Of a DNA stretch of 64,000 nucleotides, positions 19,866 to 28,410 are shown one piece after another. This stretch comes from an uncultured Gammaproteobacteria bacterium (GTDB lineage: Bacteria > Pseudomonadota > Gammaproteobacteria > Arenicellales > JAANXG01): the NCBI GenBank assembly GCA_947258975.1, contig CAMYKK010000012.1, positions 28,040-92,039 of the forward strand. Direction: 5' to 3'. The notes under the pieces were generated by a model that saw only the letters and a list, made by a program, of their open reading frames with translations, was not told the DNA's origin and made no database searches. Numbering within the stretch: position 1 is the stretch's first letter; each line of letters starts with the position of its first letter. A program made the position numbers and the translations under genes.

Positions 19866-19894
19866 ATTGCGGCATCATTGCCCGCGGCCGCAAT
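19866..19894. terminator. Inverted repeat between convergent genes
   Basis: The arms ATTGCGGC (19866-19873) and GCCGCAAT (19887-19894) are perfect complements with a 13-base loop. They sit at the convergent ends of the aldolase-like gene and the minus-strand glycosyltransferase-like gene, partly inside the latter. A terminator role is possible, but no T tract follows on either strand. Confidence 0.35.
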
Positions 19895-20516
19895 CCGCCA
19901 ACAATTTGTGTAGCGGTTGAAATACGCCGCTTACCTGTTCAAGGTCTTCCCACGTATCGAGATCGATTAATACGGGAAGTTGCTGAAATTCGATTCCGAG
20001 CGCTTCGGCGCGAGACATTGTGCACTGAAAAACCGTGTCGCCGCCCCAATCGAGATTCGCAAACAACGGTTTTTCAGGATGGTTCAAACCCAAAAGATAA
20101 TAGCCACCGTCGCGGCTCCCTCCAATGACGTCTGTATGCTCGCGCAATGCTTGATTGGCACACTCCAGAACTCCGGGCGGACAATGAGGGACGTCACAGC
20201 CCATCACTGCTCCCGGGTACGCGAGGGCGAGCGCCGCGTACATCTTAACGCCTAAATCTCCGTCGACCTGGCACTTCACCTCTACATGTTGATAGCGATG
20301 AAGATCTTGAAATAAAGGATGTTGTTTAGTGGGCCATACATGCAGGTAGATTGGGCCACGCCATGTGGATAGTGCCAGGTGTACGGTGTGCTCGATACAC
20401 CAAGTTGCGATGTGTGCTGCCTGTTCTGCCGAAGACCGCGGCTGTAACCGCGTCTTCACCTGCCCCGGCACCGGAGTCTTGGCCAACAAATGCAGCGCTG
20501 GAGTTGCCGGTGTCAT
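19875..20516 (-). CDS. DUF2064 / TIGR04282 glycosyltransferase-like protein
   Basis: About 213 residues from the ATG at 20516; a longer in-frame start would run into the upstream gene, whose stop at 20519-20521 lies only two bases before this ATG. The N-terminus HLLAKTPVPGQVKTRLQP and the segments MGCDVPHCPPG, GGSRDGGYYLLGL and FANLDWGGDTVF are diagnostic of the rSAM/selenodomain-associated family, a MobA-like nucleotide-sugar transferase fold also linked to arsenosugar formation. No signal peptide or membrane helix is seen. It is paired with TIGR04283 directly upstream, as usual. No radical SAM partner is seen in this window. Confidence 0.88.
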   Translation of the reverse strand: MTPATPALHLLAKTPVPGQVKTRLQPRSSAEQAAHIATWCIEHTVHLALSTWRGPIYLHVWPTKQHPLFQDLHRYQHVEVKCQVDGDLGVKMYAALALAYPGAVMGCDVPHCPPGVLECANQALREHTDVIGGSRDGGYYLLGLNHPEKPLFANLDWGGDTVFQCTMSRAEALGIEFQQLPVLIDLDTWEDLEQVSGVFQPLHKLLADCGRGQ

Positions 20517-20518
20517 CG

Positions 20519-21238
20519 TTACCGCACATGCCGATAGCGGGCCGCCAGCCGACTGGGAGACACGCCCGCCCAATACAATAGTCTGTTGCCCCACATGCGC
20601 CCAATCGTAACGACCACGCCGTGGTTCCGCCAGCGCCGCGCCGCGGTAATCACCGGAGTGCGGATGCGGTAGGGCTTGGTGATACGCTTCAGCTGTTTTG
20701 ACAGGGCGATATCCTCCATCAACGGAATCAGTGGATATCCGCCGATCTGTCGAAATATATCCCGGCGCACGAATATCGCTTGATCACCGGTGGCGATACC
20801 GGTCATAGCCGATCTGTGATTCATAAACCAGGCGATCACCCGCATGGTCCGATCATGGGTATCGAAATCGATGTCAAACCGTCCCCAAACCCGGCCGTGA
20901 AGATAGGCGCTGGTTAGCCCGTTTAGCGCATTCTGCGGCAGTTGGGTATCGGCGTGTAAGAACACCAGGAACTCCGCGGTTGACAGCGCGGCGCCCTGGT
21001 TCATCTGCTGAGCGCGGCCAGGTTCGCCGGCTGTGACGCGCAGGGTAACGGGACTGCGTGATTTTTCGACTTCAGCGACAACCGTCGCGAGAATTTCAAG
21101 GCTGCCATCGCTGCTGCCGCCGTCAACAACAATGATATCGTTGATTCCACGGATCGTGAGCAGTCGGCCCACCAGCTCACGGATCAACGCAGCTTCGTTC
21201 AGAATGGGAATGATGACCGAGCAGCTAAGTTCCGTCAT
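20519..21238 (-). CDS. TIGR04283 family 2 glycosyltransferase
   Basis: A 239-residue GT-A family 2 transferase. SVIIPILNEAALIRELVGRL is the nucleotide-sugar entry motif, followed by DIIVVDGGSSDGSLEI, PGRAQQMNQGA and FLHADTQLP, which are typical of the rSAM/selenodomain-associated transferase family. The C-terminus holds IPLMEDIALSKQLK and one hydrophobic segment. It is coupled to the next gene (stop two bases before the following ATG) and overlaps the small membrane protein upstream by four bases. The acceptor substrate is unknown. Confidence 0.88.
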   Translation of the reverse strand: MTELSCSVIIPILNEAALIRELVGRLLTIRGINDIIVVDGGSSDGSLEILATVVAEVEKSRSPVTLRVTAGEPGRAQQMNQGAALSTAEFLVFLHADTQLPQNALNGLTSAYLHGRVWGRFDIDFDTHDRTMRVIAWFMNHRSAMTGIATGDQAIFVRRDIFRQIGGYPLIPLMEDIALSKQLKRITKPYRIRTPVITAARRWRNHGVVVTIGRMWGNRLLYWAGVSPSRLAARYRHVR

Positions 21239-21474
21239 TTATCGACAGAACGACGATTCGTGCCCAGAACCTGCCGGATAGCTTTGAGCACAATCAGCGC
21301 CGGTCCCGCCGCGTGCAAGAAGAGATCAAAGATATCAACTGGACGATACAAGGCACCGGCTTGCCACATCGTCAGTTTCTCCCACAGATGCGGCTGGGGA
21401 GAAAACGGCGCGAGCGTGAGCGCCAGACCTACGATGATCACCACGCTCCAGGGGAATGCGTCAAGCCATTTCAA
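21235..21474 (-). CDS. Small membrane protein, first gene of the transferase trio
   Basis: A 79-residue protein with two hydrophobic segments (WSVVIIVGLALTLAPF and LFLHAAGPALIVLKAI) joined by a loop containing PHLWEKLTMWQAGALYRPVDIFD. I recognise similar short proteins of non-enteric gammaproteobacteria, sometimes labelled RND transporter-like, but without a known role. Its stop overlaps the start of the following glycosyltransferase gene (ATGA), so they form one operon of three. Confidence 0.75.
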   Translation of the reverse strand: MKWLDAFPWSVVIIVGLALTLAPFSPQPHLWEKLTMWQAGALYRPVDIFDLFLHAAGPALIVLKAIRQVLGTNRRSVDK

Positions 21475-21605
21475 AACATGCCCTCACCCTGTAGCGTGTG
21501 GTTGAATAGGCAGATGGATCATCACTCGACGCGACAGCACTTCCTCGATGCGATCGGCGCGCCCGATCATCGGGGTGTCGGCTCCGGTTGCACGGTGCAA
21601 TTCAT

Positions 21606-22817
21606 TTAGCGGCGTAATCGTGAGGCTATTCGCAGCCGCAAGGCGTTGAGCTTGATAAAGCCGGCGGCGTCCGTTTGCTCGTACGCCCCCCCATCATCCT
21701 CAAATGTCGCTGTTCGTTCGTCGAACAATGAATCACTTTCTGATTGACGGCCAACCACCATCACGTTGCCCTTATATAGCTTCAATCTCACCGTGCCGTT
21801 GACAGTTGCTTGTGAGACGTCAATCATCTCCTGGATCATTGTACGTTCCGGGCTCCACCAATATCCGTTATAGATCAAGCTCGCGTACCGAGGCATGAGT
21901 TCGTCTTTGAGGTGGGCTACCTCCCGATCCAAGGTCAATGACTCCATCGCGCGATGCGCCTTGAGCAGAATGGTGCCACCCGGCGTTTCGTAACATCCCC
22001 GGGATTTCATGCCGACGTAGCGGTTCTCGACGATATCCGCTCGTCCGATCCCGTGTCTGCAGCCCAACTCATTGAGCCTTGCCAGCACCGCCGCGGGAGA
22101 CAGCGCCTCGCCGTCAATGGCGATGACATCACCTTGCTGGAAATCCAGTTCTACGTGTTCCGGCACATCGGGTGCCGCGTGCAGCGCCACGGTCCATCGC
22201 CACATGTCATCATTTGGTTCTACCCATGGATCCTCCAGTTCCCCGCCTTCATATGAGATATGCAGCAGGTTGGCATCCATCGAGTACTGAGATTGGCCCG
22301 CGGGGTTTTTGTCCACCGGAATTCCACGGGCATCGGCATAGGCGATAAGCTTCTCGCGCGAACTCAGATCCCACTCACGCCACGGCGCAATGATCTTGAT
22401 GTCGGGATTTAGGGCATAGGCCCCAAGCTCGAAGCGAACCTGGTCATTACCTTTGCCGGTGGCGCCATGGGTAATGGCATCCGCGTGGGTGTGGGCAGCG
22501 ATTTCGATCAACCGTTTGGCAATCAGGGGGCGGGCAATGGCTGTGCCGAGCAGGTATTCACCTTCATACAGTGCGTTGGCACGAAACATCGGGAACACGA
22601 AATCGCGGGCGAATTCGTTCTTGAGATCTTCAATGAAGATCTCCGTTGCCCCAAACTTTTCAGCCTTGGCGCGCGCCGGTTCAATTTCCTCGCCTTGGCC
22701 GATGTCCGCGGTGAAGGTGACGACGTCACATCCATACACGTCTTGGAGCCAGCTGAGGATGATGGACGTATCCAGCCCACCGGAGTAGGCGAGCACAATT
22801 TTGTTGACGGAGGACAT
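21606..22817 (-). CDS. argG: Argininosuccinate synthase
   Basis: About 403 residues from the ATG at 22817 ([18 protein letters not shown]); an in-frame extension to 22910 lacks family similarity. It joins citrulline and aspartate at the cost of ATP. The ATP pyrophosphatase loop AYSGGLDTS is at residues 10-18. [15 protein letters not shown] and [18 protein letters not shown] are conserved signature regions. argH, the next enzyme, is 28 kb away, and argD-argF start about 1 kb upstream on the other strand. Confidence 0.97.
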   Translation of the reverse strand: MSSVNKIVLAYSGGLDTSIILSWLQDVYGCDVVTFTADIGQGEEIEPARAKAEKFGATEIFIEDLKNEFARDFVFPMFRANALYEGEYLLGTAIARPLIAKRLIEIAAHTHADAITHGATGKGNDQVRFELGAYALNPDIKIIAPWREWDLSSREKLIAYADARGIPVDKNPAGQSQYSMDANLLHISYEGGELEDPWVEPNDDMWRWTVALHAAPDVPEHVELDFQQGDVIAIDGEALSPAAVLARLNELGCRHGIGRADIVENRYVGMKSRGCYETPGGTILLKAHRAMESLTLDREVAHLKDELMPRYASLIYNGYWWSPERTMIQEMIDVSQATVNGTVRLKLYKGNVMVVGRQSESDSLFDERTATFEDDGGAYEQTDAAGFIKLNALRLRIASRLRR

Positions 22818-22969
22818 AAGGTTGCCTGCTCGATGCGCGTAGGAAGCAAGACGTGTATCATCTTTGTAACCAGTCGTTAGGTCAAGGAAACCAAGGGCTG
22901 CGGGTGTCAATTTCGAACGACGGAGTTCTTGTTATTAACGGATTATAAAGCACTGACAGGTGTGCGGCA

Positions 22970-22998
22970 TTGACACGATACGCCACGTCTAATTTACT
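22970..22998 (+). promoter_or_regulatory. Candidate sigma-70 promoter upstream of the micro-ORF
   Basis: A perfect -35 TTGACA at 22970-22975 is followed after 17 bases by TTTACT at 22993-22998 (or TACTAT at 22995-23000 with 19 bases). It lies in the divergent 308-base region between argG and the 31-residue ORF, pointing at the latter, with about 125 bases of leader. The -10 element is weak. No other gene is recognised in 22818-23125. Confidence 0.35.
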
Positions 22999-23125
22999 AT
23001 CTGTCGATAAAGTTCGTTTATGTTGGGTTCCACTTAGCGGCACGTCTTGAATTAAACCTACCGCTATCATAGTCTAGGGCCCGATCGAGAAACGCACGTC
23101 CTTAGAGTTCGCAAGGAGTATAGAC

Positions 23126-23221
23126 ATGAAGAATCCGCTGGATTCCATCTCTGGAACGATTATTTCTGGTTTCGTTGTAACGCTCATCCTTTATCTGTTC
23201 GCGCGGGCGTTCTTGGGTTAA
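23126..23221 (+). CDS. 31-residue single-helix membrane protein
   Basis: ATG at 23126 to TAA ending at 23221, with a strong AAGGAG ribosome site at 23113-23118, seven bases upstream. The peptide begins MKNPLDSISG and continues as one hydrophobic helix (TIISGFVVTLILYLFARAFLG). It stands 26 bases before the PuuD-like gene on the same strand, so the two are probably one transcript. Size, helix and spacing suggest a small accessory subunit of that membrane protein. I do not recognise a named family. Confidence 0.6.
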   Translation: MKNPLDSISGTIISGFVVTLILYLFARAFLG

Positions 23222-23247
23222 ACACATTAGAGAAAGGCGATTTCATC

Positions 23248-23757
23248 ATGGAAATCATTGACCGTTGGTTTCATATCCTTGCTGGCATCACCTGGATAGG
23301 TCTTTTATATTATTTTAACTTCGTGCAGGTCCCTGGTCTTGGTAAAGCGAAAGCCGACGGGACGGCAGCCGGAATCACCAAGCATATCGCGCCGCGCGCG
23401 CTACTATGGTTTCGTTGGGCGGCGGTGGCGACTTGGGTAACCGGTGCTATTTATCTCATGCTCGGGCACGGCACCCCGGAGATGAATGGCCTGGCCCGGG
23501 CGTTCTTACTGCAAGGCTCAGCGGCTTATATTGGGATAGGCGCGTGGTTGGGTACGATCATGCTGTTTAACGTCTGGGTGCTGATATGGCCTAATCAAAA
23601 AAAGATACTCGGTATGGTCGAGGCCAGTGACGAAGCCAAGGCAAAGGGCGCTCGCGTGGCACTGTTGGCGTCGCGAACCAACACCATGCTGTCCATCCCG
23701 ATGTTGTTTTTCATGATTGCCGGGACACCGGCTCATCAATTGGGTATTTTCGGTTGA
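23248..23757 (+). CDS. PuuD-like (urate oxidase N-terminal) membrane protein
   Basis: A 169-residue protein with about four membrane helices. The start IIDRWFHILAGITWIGLLYYFNFVQVPGL and the segment APRALLWFRWAAVATWVTGAIYL match the membrane domain of bacterial urate hydroxylase PuuD, with conserved His and Trp residues. The cytochrome c domain that completes PuuD is absent, and no purine-degradation gene is nearby. It is therefore a stand-alone membrane domain of unknown reaction, possibly a haem or quinone redox protein. A purine-rich GAGAAAGGCGA precedes the ATG. A hairpin follows before argD. Confidence 0.72.
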   Translation: MEIIDRWFHILAGITWIGLLYYFNFVQVPGLGKAKADGTAAGITKHIAPRALLWFRWAAVATWVTGAIYLMLGHGTPEMNGLARAFLLQGSAAYIGIGAWLGTIMLFNVWVLIWPNQKKILGMVEASDEAKAKGARVALLASRTNTMLSIPMLFFMIAGTPAHQLGIFG

Positions 23758-23868
23758 TGGGCACTTCGGCAGCGACGTAGCCAGTCTACGATGTAACATC
23801 GAAGACGGAAAAGTTCGACGCTTGGCAGTCTATGCAGAAGCGTTTAGACTTAACAATCTTAGTTTACT

Positions 23869-23898
23869 GGCGCCCCGACTCAGGGCGCCTTTGCATTT
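23869..23898 (+). terminator. GC-rich hairpin with short T tract, abutting argD
   Basis: The arms GGCGCCC (23869-23875) and GGGCGCC (23883-23889) pair perfectly around a 7-base loop and are followed by TTTGCATTT. It is a plausible intrinsic terminator for the PuuD-like transcript. It ends only nine bases before the argD ATG at 23899, leaving no room for a Shine-Dalgarno. Confidence 0.6.
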
Positions 23899-25092
23899 AT
23901 GGAACCTGACAATCAGCACCTCATGCAGACCTATGTACGGTCACCCGTGAGCTTCGAACGCGGTCGCGGTTCGTGGCTGTGGGACGCTGAGGGAACACGC
24001 TATCTCGATGCACTTGCGGGGATCGCGGTCGCCGTCCTGGGCCACGCCCATCCCCGGGTGGCCGACGCCATCGCAGACCAGGCACGCACGTTGTTACACA
24101 CATCGAATCTGTATGACATTCCCTTGCAGCGAAGATTGGGCGAAAAGTTATGCCGCCTGGCAGGTATGGAACGTGCGTTCTTCTGTAATTCCGGCGCCGA
24201 GGCCAACGAAGCCGCTATCAAGATTGCACGCCGTTTTGGACATCATAAAGGGATTGATCGGCCGGCGATTATTGTGACCGACGGTGCGTTTCACGGCCGC
24301 ACGTTGGCGACCATGTCCGCAACCGGCAACCGCAAAGTCCAAGCGGGATTCGAGCCGTTGGTGGACGGTTTCAAACGGGTACCGTTCAACGATCTAGATT
24401 CGGTTCGACAAGTCGGCCACGGTACTCAAGGTGTGGTGGGTATTTTGGTGGAGCCGATTCAGGGCGAAGGCGGCATCAATATTCCCGATATCGGATATTT
24501 GAGCGGGCTCAGGGAAGTATGCGATGCGAATGACTGGTTGTTAATGGTGGACGAGATACAAACCGGTATGTGTCGTACCGGGAAATGGTTCGCATATCAA
24601 CATGAGGGCGTCAGCCCTGATGTTGCTACGGTCGCCAAGGCGCTCGGCAACGGCGTGCCCGTGGGGGCATGTCTCGCTCGCGGCCGGGCAGCGGAGGTTT
24701 TGGTGCCCGGTTCGCACGGGTCAACATTCGGCGGAAATCCATTGGCATGCCGAGTCGGCCTAACTGTGCTTGATGTCTTGGAGCAGGAGCAGATGGCGGA
24801 ACGGGCGGCTGCACTGGGGGCGCGGATATTGAACGCGTTGCGGCAACGTCTGGCTGCGTGCAAATCGGTGCGCGCTATCCGTGGTCGGGGATTAATGATA
24901 GGGGTTGAGCTTGATCGTCCGTGTGCGGAACTGGTTGCACTCGCCCTCGAGGAGTACATCCTGGTCAATGTCACAGCCGGGACGGTGTTGCGATTGTTGC
25001 CACCGCTGGTTTTCAGCGACGACGAAGCGGACATGTTGGTGGATGGGGTGGCCGCAGCAATTGAGCGATTCGAATCGGGTCGGGTCCAGTGA
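23899..25092 (+). CDS. argD: Acetylornithine aminotransferase
   Basis: A 397-residue class III PLP aminotransferase of arginine (and often lysine) synthesis. Conserved parts: DALAGIAVAVLGHAHP, FFCNSGAEANEAAIKIAR, the PLP region LLMVDEIQTGMCRTGKW, the Schiff-base lysine in VATVAKALGNGVPVGA, and GSTFGGNPLACR. The start MEPDNQHLMQTYV fits the family pattern in which HLM-TY lies a few residues inside; ATG 23923 is an alternative. The stop overlaps the argF start in GTGA. No ribosome site is visible because a hairpin adjoins the start. Confidence 0.95.
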   Translation: MEPDNQHLMQTYVRSPVSFERGRGSWLWDAEGTRYLDALAGIAVAVLGHAHPRVADAIADQARTLLHTSNLYDIPLQRRLGEKLCRLAGMERAFFCNSGAEANEAAIKIARRFGHHKGIDRPAIIVTDGAFHGRTLATMSATGNRKVQAGFEPLVDGFKRVPFNDLDSVRQVGHGTQGVVGILVEPIQGEGGINIPDIGYLSGLREVCDANDWLLMVDEIQTGMCRTGKWFAYQHEGVSPDVATVAKALGNGVPVGACLARGRAAEVLVPGSHGSTFGGNPLACRVGLTVLDVLEQEQMAERAAALGARILNALRQRLAACKSVRAIRGRGLMIGVELDRPCAELVALALEEYILVNVTAGTVLRLLPPLVFSDDEADMLVDGVAAAIERFESGRVQ

Positions 25093-26000
25093 CGGTGCGG
25101 CATTTTCTAACCTTGCTGGATCTTAGCGGCGATGAATTACGCACCTTGATTCGACGCGGCATAGAGATCAAACAGGCGATGAAGAGCGGACAAGCGTATC
25201 AACCGCTGCAAAGCCGGACCCTGGCCATGATCTTCGACAAGTCATCTACACGCACGCGTATTTCATTCGAGGTGGCGATGACTCAATTTGGCGGCAATGC
25301 CATATTTCTCTCTCCGGGCAGCACCCAACTTGGCCGCGGTGAGCCCATTGAGGACACCGCACGGGTGATGTCAAGCATGGTCGATGGGGTCGTGATTCGT
25401 ACCTCCAGCCATGCCATGGTCGAGACCTTTGCGGCCCATTCCGAGATTCCGGTAATCAACGGGCTGACGGATCGGTTTCATCCCTGCCAACTACTGGCCG
25501 ACGTTCAAACCGTCGTTGAGCTGCGTGGCGACATTAAAGGATCCCGGGTGGCTTGGGTGGGGGACGGCAATAATATGTGCCACTCATGGATCAATGCAGC
25601 GCGTCAATTCCAGTTTGAACTTTCTATCGCTACCCCTCATCAGTATCGGCCGGACGCAACGGTCGTGGACATGGCCGGAGATGTGGTCGCCTTGACCGAC
25701 GATCCCGAGGTTGCCGTTCGCGACGTCGATATCGTAGTCACGGATACGTGGGCCAGTATGGGACAGGAGAGTGAAAAAGAGCGGCGAACCGCTGATTTCT
25801 CGCCTTTCCGCGTTGACCGGCGATTGATGCAGAAGGCGAAGCGCGACGCCTTGTTCATGCATTGCCTGCCCGCCTATCGCAATCATGAGGTGACCGCCGA
25901 GGTTATCGATGGACCGCAAAGTGTTGTGTGGGCACAAGCAGAGAATCGATTGCATGCGCAAAAGGCCCTGCTCGAATTTCTACTGCTTGCTCCAAAGTGA
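25089..26000 (+). CDS. argF: Ornithine carbamoyltransferase
   Basis: A 303-residue enzyme that makes citrulline. The carbamoyl-phosphate site is SSTRTRISFEVAMTQFGG, the second substrate motif FHPCQLLADVQT, and the ornithine-binding loop HCLPAYRNHEVT. The GTG start overlaps the argD stop by four bases, so the pair is co-translated. Together with argG and argH it completes the last steps of arginine synthesis. Confidence 0.97.
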   Translation: MTVRHFLTLLDLSGDELRTLIRRGIEIKQAMKSGQAYQPLQSRTLAMIFDKSSTRTRISFEVAMTQFGGNAIFLSPGSTQLGRGEPIEDTARVMSSMVDGVVIRTSSHAMVETFAAHSEIPVINGLTDRFHPCQLLADVQTVVELRGDIKGSRVAWVGDGNNMCHSWINAARQFQFELSIATPHQYRPDATVVDMAGDVVALTDDPEVAVRDVDIVVTDTWASMGQESEKERRTADFSPFRVDRRLMQKAKRDALFMHCLPAYRNHEVTAEVIDGPQSVVWAQAENRLHAQKALLEFLLLAPK

Positions 26001-26039
26001 TAGTTGCCGCTTGAGTCAACAGTCGGTAACGTGACGGTT

Positions 26040-27095
26040 ATGCGCACCAATTACGTTTTGGACGTGCGCGGCATTGTGTGCTCGCACGGGAACCGCCCGG
26101 TGATTGGCGGATTATCGTTTTCGGTGCCGGAGGCCTCACTTGTGTGTTTGTTGGGGCCCAGCGGATGCGGTAAAACCACCGTATTGCGTGCCATCGCCGG
26201 GTTTCATCCGCTGGATGAGGGCAACATCCAGCTCGCCGGCCGCGTGGTGTCCGCGCCCGGATTCACCCTGGCGCCTGAACAGCGGCGGGTGGGAATGGTG
26301 TTTCAGGATCACGCGCTGTTTCCGCACCTCAAGGTCAATGACAACGTCGCGTTCGGTTTGCGTAAGCGCCATGGAGCGACCGACCGTCGTCTCGTGGGCG
26401 AGCTATTGGAGCGGGTAGGGCTGTCCACTATGAGTGACCGTTATCCCCATGAATTATCCGGGGGACAGCAGCAGCGGGTCGCCTTGGCGCGCGCCCTGGC
26501 GCCGAAACCTCACCTGTTGCTCATGGATGAACCGTTTTCGAACCTGGATGTTGAGCTTCGCGAACGGCTCGGTTATGAAGTGCGTGACATCTTGAAGGAC
26601 CAAGGCATTACCAGCGTGCTGGTGACTCACGATCAACAAGACGCGTTTGCGCTGAGTGATAAGGTGGGCGTGATGTACGATGGCCGGATAGAGCAATGGG
26701 GGTCGCCCTACAATCTTTACCACCAACCCAGTAATCGTTTCGTCGCCGACTTTATCGGTGAGGGTGTATTTTTGCCGGGGAAACTACGCGATAAAGCGAC
26801 CGTAGAGATCGAACTCGGCGCCGTGCAGGGCCGGGGAGACTATCATTGGGAAGACGGTACCATGCTTGACGTATTGATTAGGCCTGATGACATTGTTCCG
26901 GATTCCAATGGTGCGATGGTGGCTGAAGTGGTGCGCAAGGCCTTTAAGGGCGCGGAGATCTTGTACACGTTGCGCTTAGCGAGTGGCACTAAGGTGCTAT
27001 CGTTGTTCCCCAGCCATGCCAATCACGACCTGGGCGAAGAGGTCGGCATCCGGCTGCAAGCAGATCATCTGGTGGTTTTCCCCCGCGATGCGTAG
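26040..27095 (+). CDS. ABC transporter ATPase of the FbpC/PotA type
   Basis: About 351 residues from the ATG at 26040 (GTG 26031 is also in frame). Walker A is GPSGCGKTTVLRAIAG, the signature is LSGGQQQRVALARALA, and Walker B is LLLMDEPFSNLD, with the switch His in VTHDQQDAF. A C-terminal TOBE-like regulatory domain follows (LIRPDDIVPDSNGAMVAEVVRKAFKGAEILYTLRL). This matches importers of ferric iron, polyamines or thiosulfate. No permease or binding-protein gene is present in this window, so it is an orphan ATPase here. Its stop overlaps the next gene's start. Confidence 0.9.
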   Translation: MRTNYVLDVRGIVCSHGNRPVIGGLSFSVPEASLVCLLGPSGCGKTTVLRAIAGFHPLDEGNIQLAGRVVSAPGFTLAPEQRRVGMVFQDHALFPHLKVNDNVAFGLRKRHGATDRRLVGELLERVGLSTMSDRYPHELSGGQQQRVALARALAPKPHLLLMDEPFSNLDVELRERLGYEVRDILKDQGITSVLVTHDQQDAFALSDKVGVMYDGRIEQWGSPYNLYHQPSNRFVADFIGEGVFLPGKLRDKATVEIELGAVQGRGDYHWEDGTMLDVLIRPDDIVPDSNGAMVAEVVRKAFKGAEILYTLRLASGTKVLSLFPSHANHDLGEEVGIRLQADHLVVFPRDA

Positions 27096-27759
27096 CTGTC
27101 GTACTCTCGCCGCGCTTTTTTTCATTGTTGTCGTTGGCAGTGTGGCAAGGGATGGTTGGTCAGCCGGTCAGGAGGCGGGGGGCAAGACAGAGGTCGCGGT
27201 GAAGGCTCTAGAGCGTGGTCGTACATTGAAGCAGCGCGGACAGTTCAAACAGGCCTGGGAGCAGTTTGAAATCGCGCGTCAGATTGCCCCGGAAAGCAGT
27301 CCATACAGACAACAGGCGGAACAAGAGCTCAACTATCATCTACCGCTAAGGGAGATCCAATACTTGGTTAATGCCGGAAACTTGGATGGCGCCGAGCAGT
27401 TGCTCAACGATTTGTTGGTGATCAATCAGGCCACGCCCGGCCGGGTCAGGGAACTCAACACCATGCTGCAGAACCTGGGGGTGATGCGCGGCGCGGGGTC
27501 GGGCCGGCCTATATCGATTGATCACAATGCCGTAGTGCAACAGGTAAGACGCGTCCTGGAAGACCATCGCCGGGCGCACGGCCGCTACCCTTCGGGATCC
27601 CGCGAACTCAAAGCGGCCTTGCCACCGAACCGGCCGCCACTGCAGCACTTCCTGGTCAGGCACTATCGGGATACCGGCGCCGGTTATGTGTTGGTGCTGC
27701 GCAACCGACACGACACCAATCAGGTGTTGACCATACAGAATACCGGTATGCTGCGGTAG
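27088..27759 (+). CDS. Exported TPR-like protein of unknown function
   Basis: About 223 residues from the ATG at 27088, which lies inside the last codons of the ABC ATPase gene. A signal peptide is evident (MRSCRTLAALFFIVVVGSVARDGWSA). Residues 35-130 read like TPR helices (ALERGRTLKQRGQFKQAWEQFEIARQIAPESSPYR; LVNAGNLDGAEQLLNDLLVI). The C-terminal third contains HRRAHGRYPSGSRELKAALPP, reminiscent of a pseudopilin-type periplasmic domain, but this likeness is weak. Function unknown. Confidence 0.65.
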   Translation: MRSCRTLAALFFIVVVGSVARDGWSAGQEAGGKTEVAVKALERGRTLKQRGQFKQAWEQFEIARQIAPESSPYRQQAEQELNYHLPLREIQYLVNAGNLDGAEQLLNDLLVINQATPGRVRELNTMLQNLGVMRGAGSGRPISIDHNAVVQQVRRVLEDHRRAHGRYPSGSRELKAALPPNRPPLQHFLVRHYRDTGAGYVLVLRNRHDTNQVLTIQNTGMLR

Positions 27760-27859
27760 CCGTGCCCAGTATGTGGCGGCGACCCCCGACCGGTGACACC
27801 GTTTGTGGCACCGTTTGTCGGGACACGTCCCACGCACCGCGTCAGGCCGCTATATTCTA

Positions 27860-28312
27860 ATGGACAATAATCATCAGCTCACCAGGGGGGTTGTTCCATT
27901 GTTATCCAATATTCAAAGGATCATAGCCTCGTCCATACACGGTCGCCATCGCCTCTTTGTTCGCTACAATGGACAGGCGCATGCGCGGGAAATTGAACCC
28001 CATGTGATGTACCGTACACCGGACGGCATACTCGCTTTGGTGGCGTATCAAGTTCGGGGATACCAATCGAGTGCGCGGCGAGGCACGTTCTGGCGGCCGT
28101 TTCAACTCAATCGAATTGACAGCATATCGGCGACCGATGAAACATTTACGCCACGTATCCGTCAGGGGTACGAAACCGTAGTGGCTCTCACCCGCGGTGA
28201 GACACTGGCTAAAGTGGTTGTCGCCCCCGAAGAGATTGGGCGCGTACACCATGCCGCCGCCGGAGGCGAAATCTCGCGCTCCGATGCCCCGCGTCCGGCA
28301 CATCGATCATGA
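27860..28312 (+). CDS. WYL-domain-like protein
   Basis: About 150 residues from the ATG at 27860; an in-frame extension to 27803 has no supporting signal. The central part (IIASSIHGRHRLFVRYNGQAHAREIEPHVMYRTPDGILALVAYQVRG) resembles a stand-alone WYL domain, a ligand-sensing fold, with the R-x-Y-N and EPH-x-x-Y features. The WYL triad itself is not conserved. No helix-turn-helix is present, so it is not a complete regulator. It converges on rpoH. Confidence 0.55.
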   Translation: MDNNHQLTRGVVPLLSNIQRIIASSIHGRHRLFVRYNGQAHAREIEPHVMYRTPDGILALVAYQVRGYQSSARRGTFWRPFQLNRIDSISATDETFTPRIRQGYETVVALTRGETLAKVVVAPEEIGRVHHAAAGGEISRSDAPRPAHRS

Positions 28313-28356
28313 GGAATGATCGATCACGAGTCGTTACTGGCGGGCTGATTGTCCGC

Positions 28357-28386
28357 GACGTCACCAGCTTGTTAACGTGTGACGTC
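28357..28386. repeat. Inverted repeat between WYL-like gene and rpoH
   Basis: GACGTCAC (28357-28364) and GTGACGTC (28379-28386) pair perfectly with a 14-base loop, and the right copy extends to the palindrome GTGACGTCAC. It lies between two convergent genes and could end both transcripts or be an operator. There is no T tract. Confidence 0.4.
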
Positions 28387-28410
28387 ACTCCACCCTGGGT
28401 TGAAGGCGTC

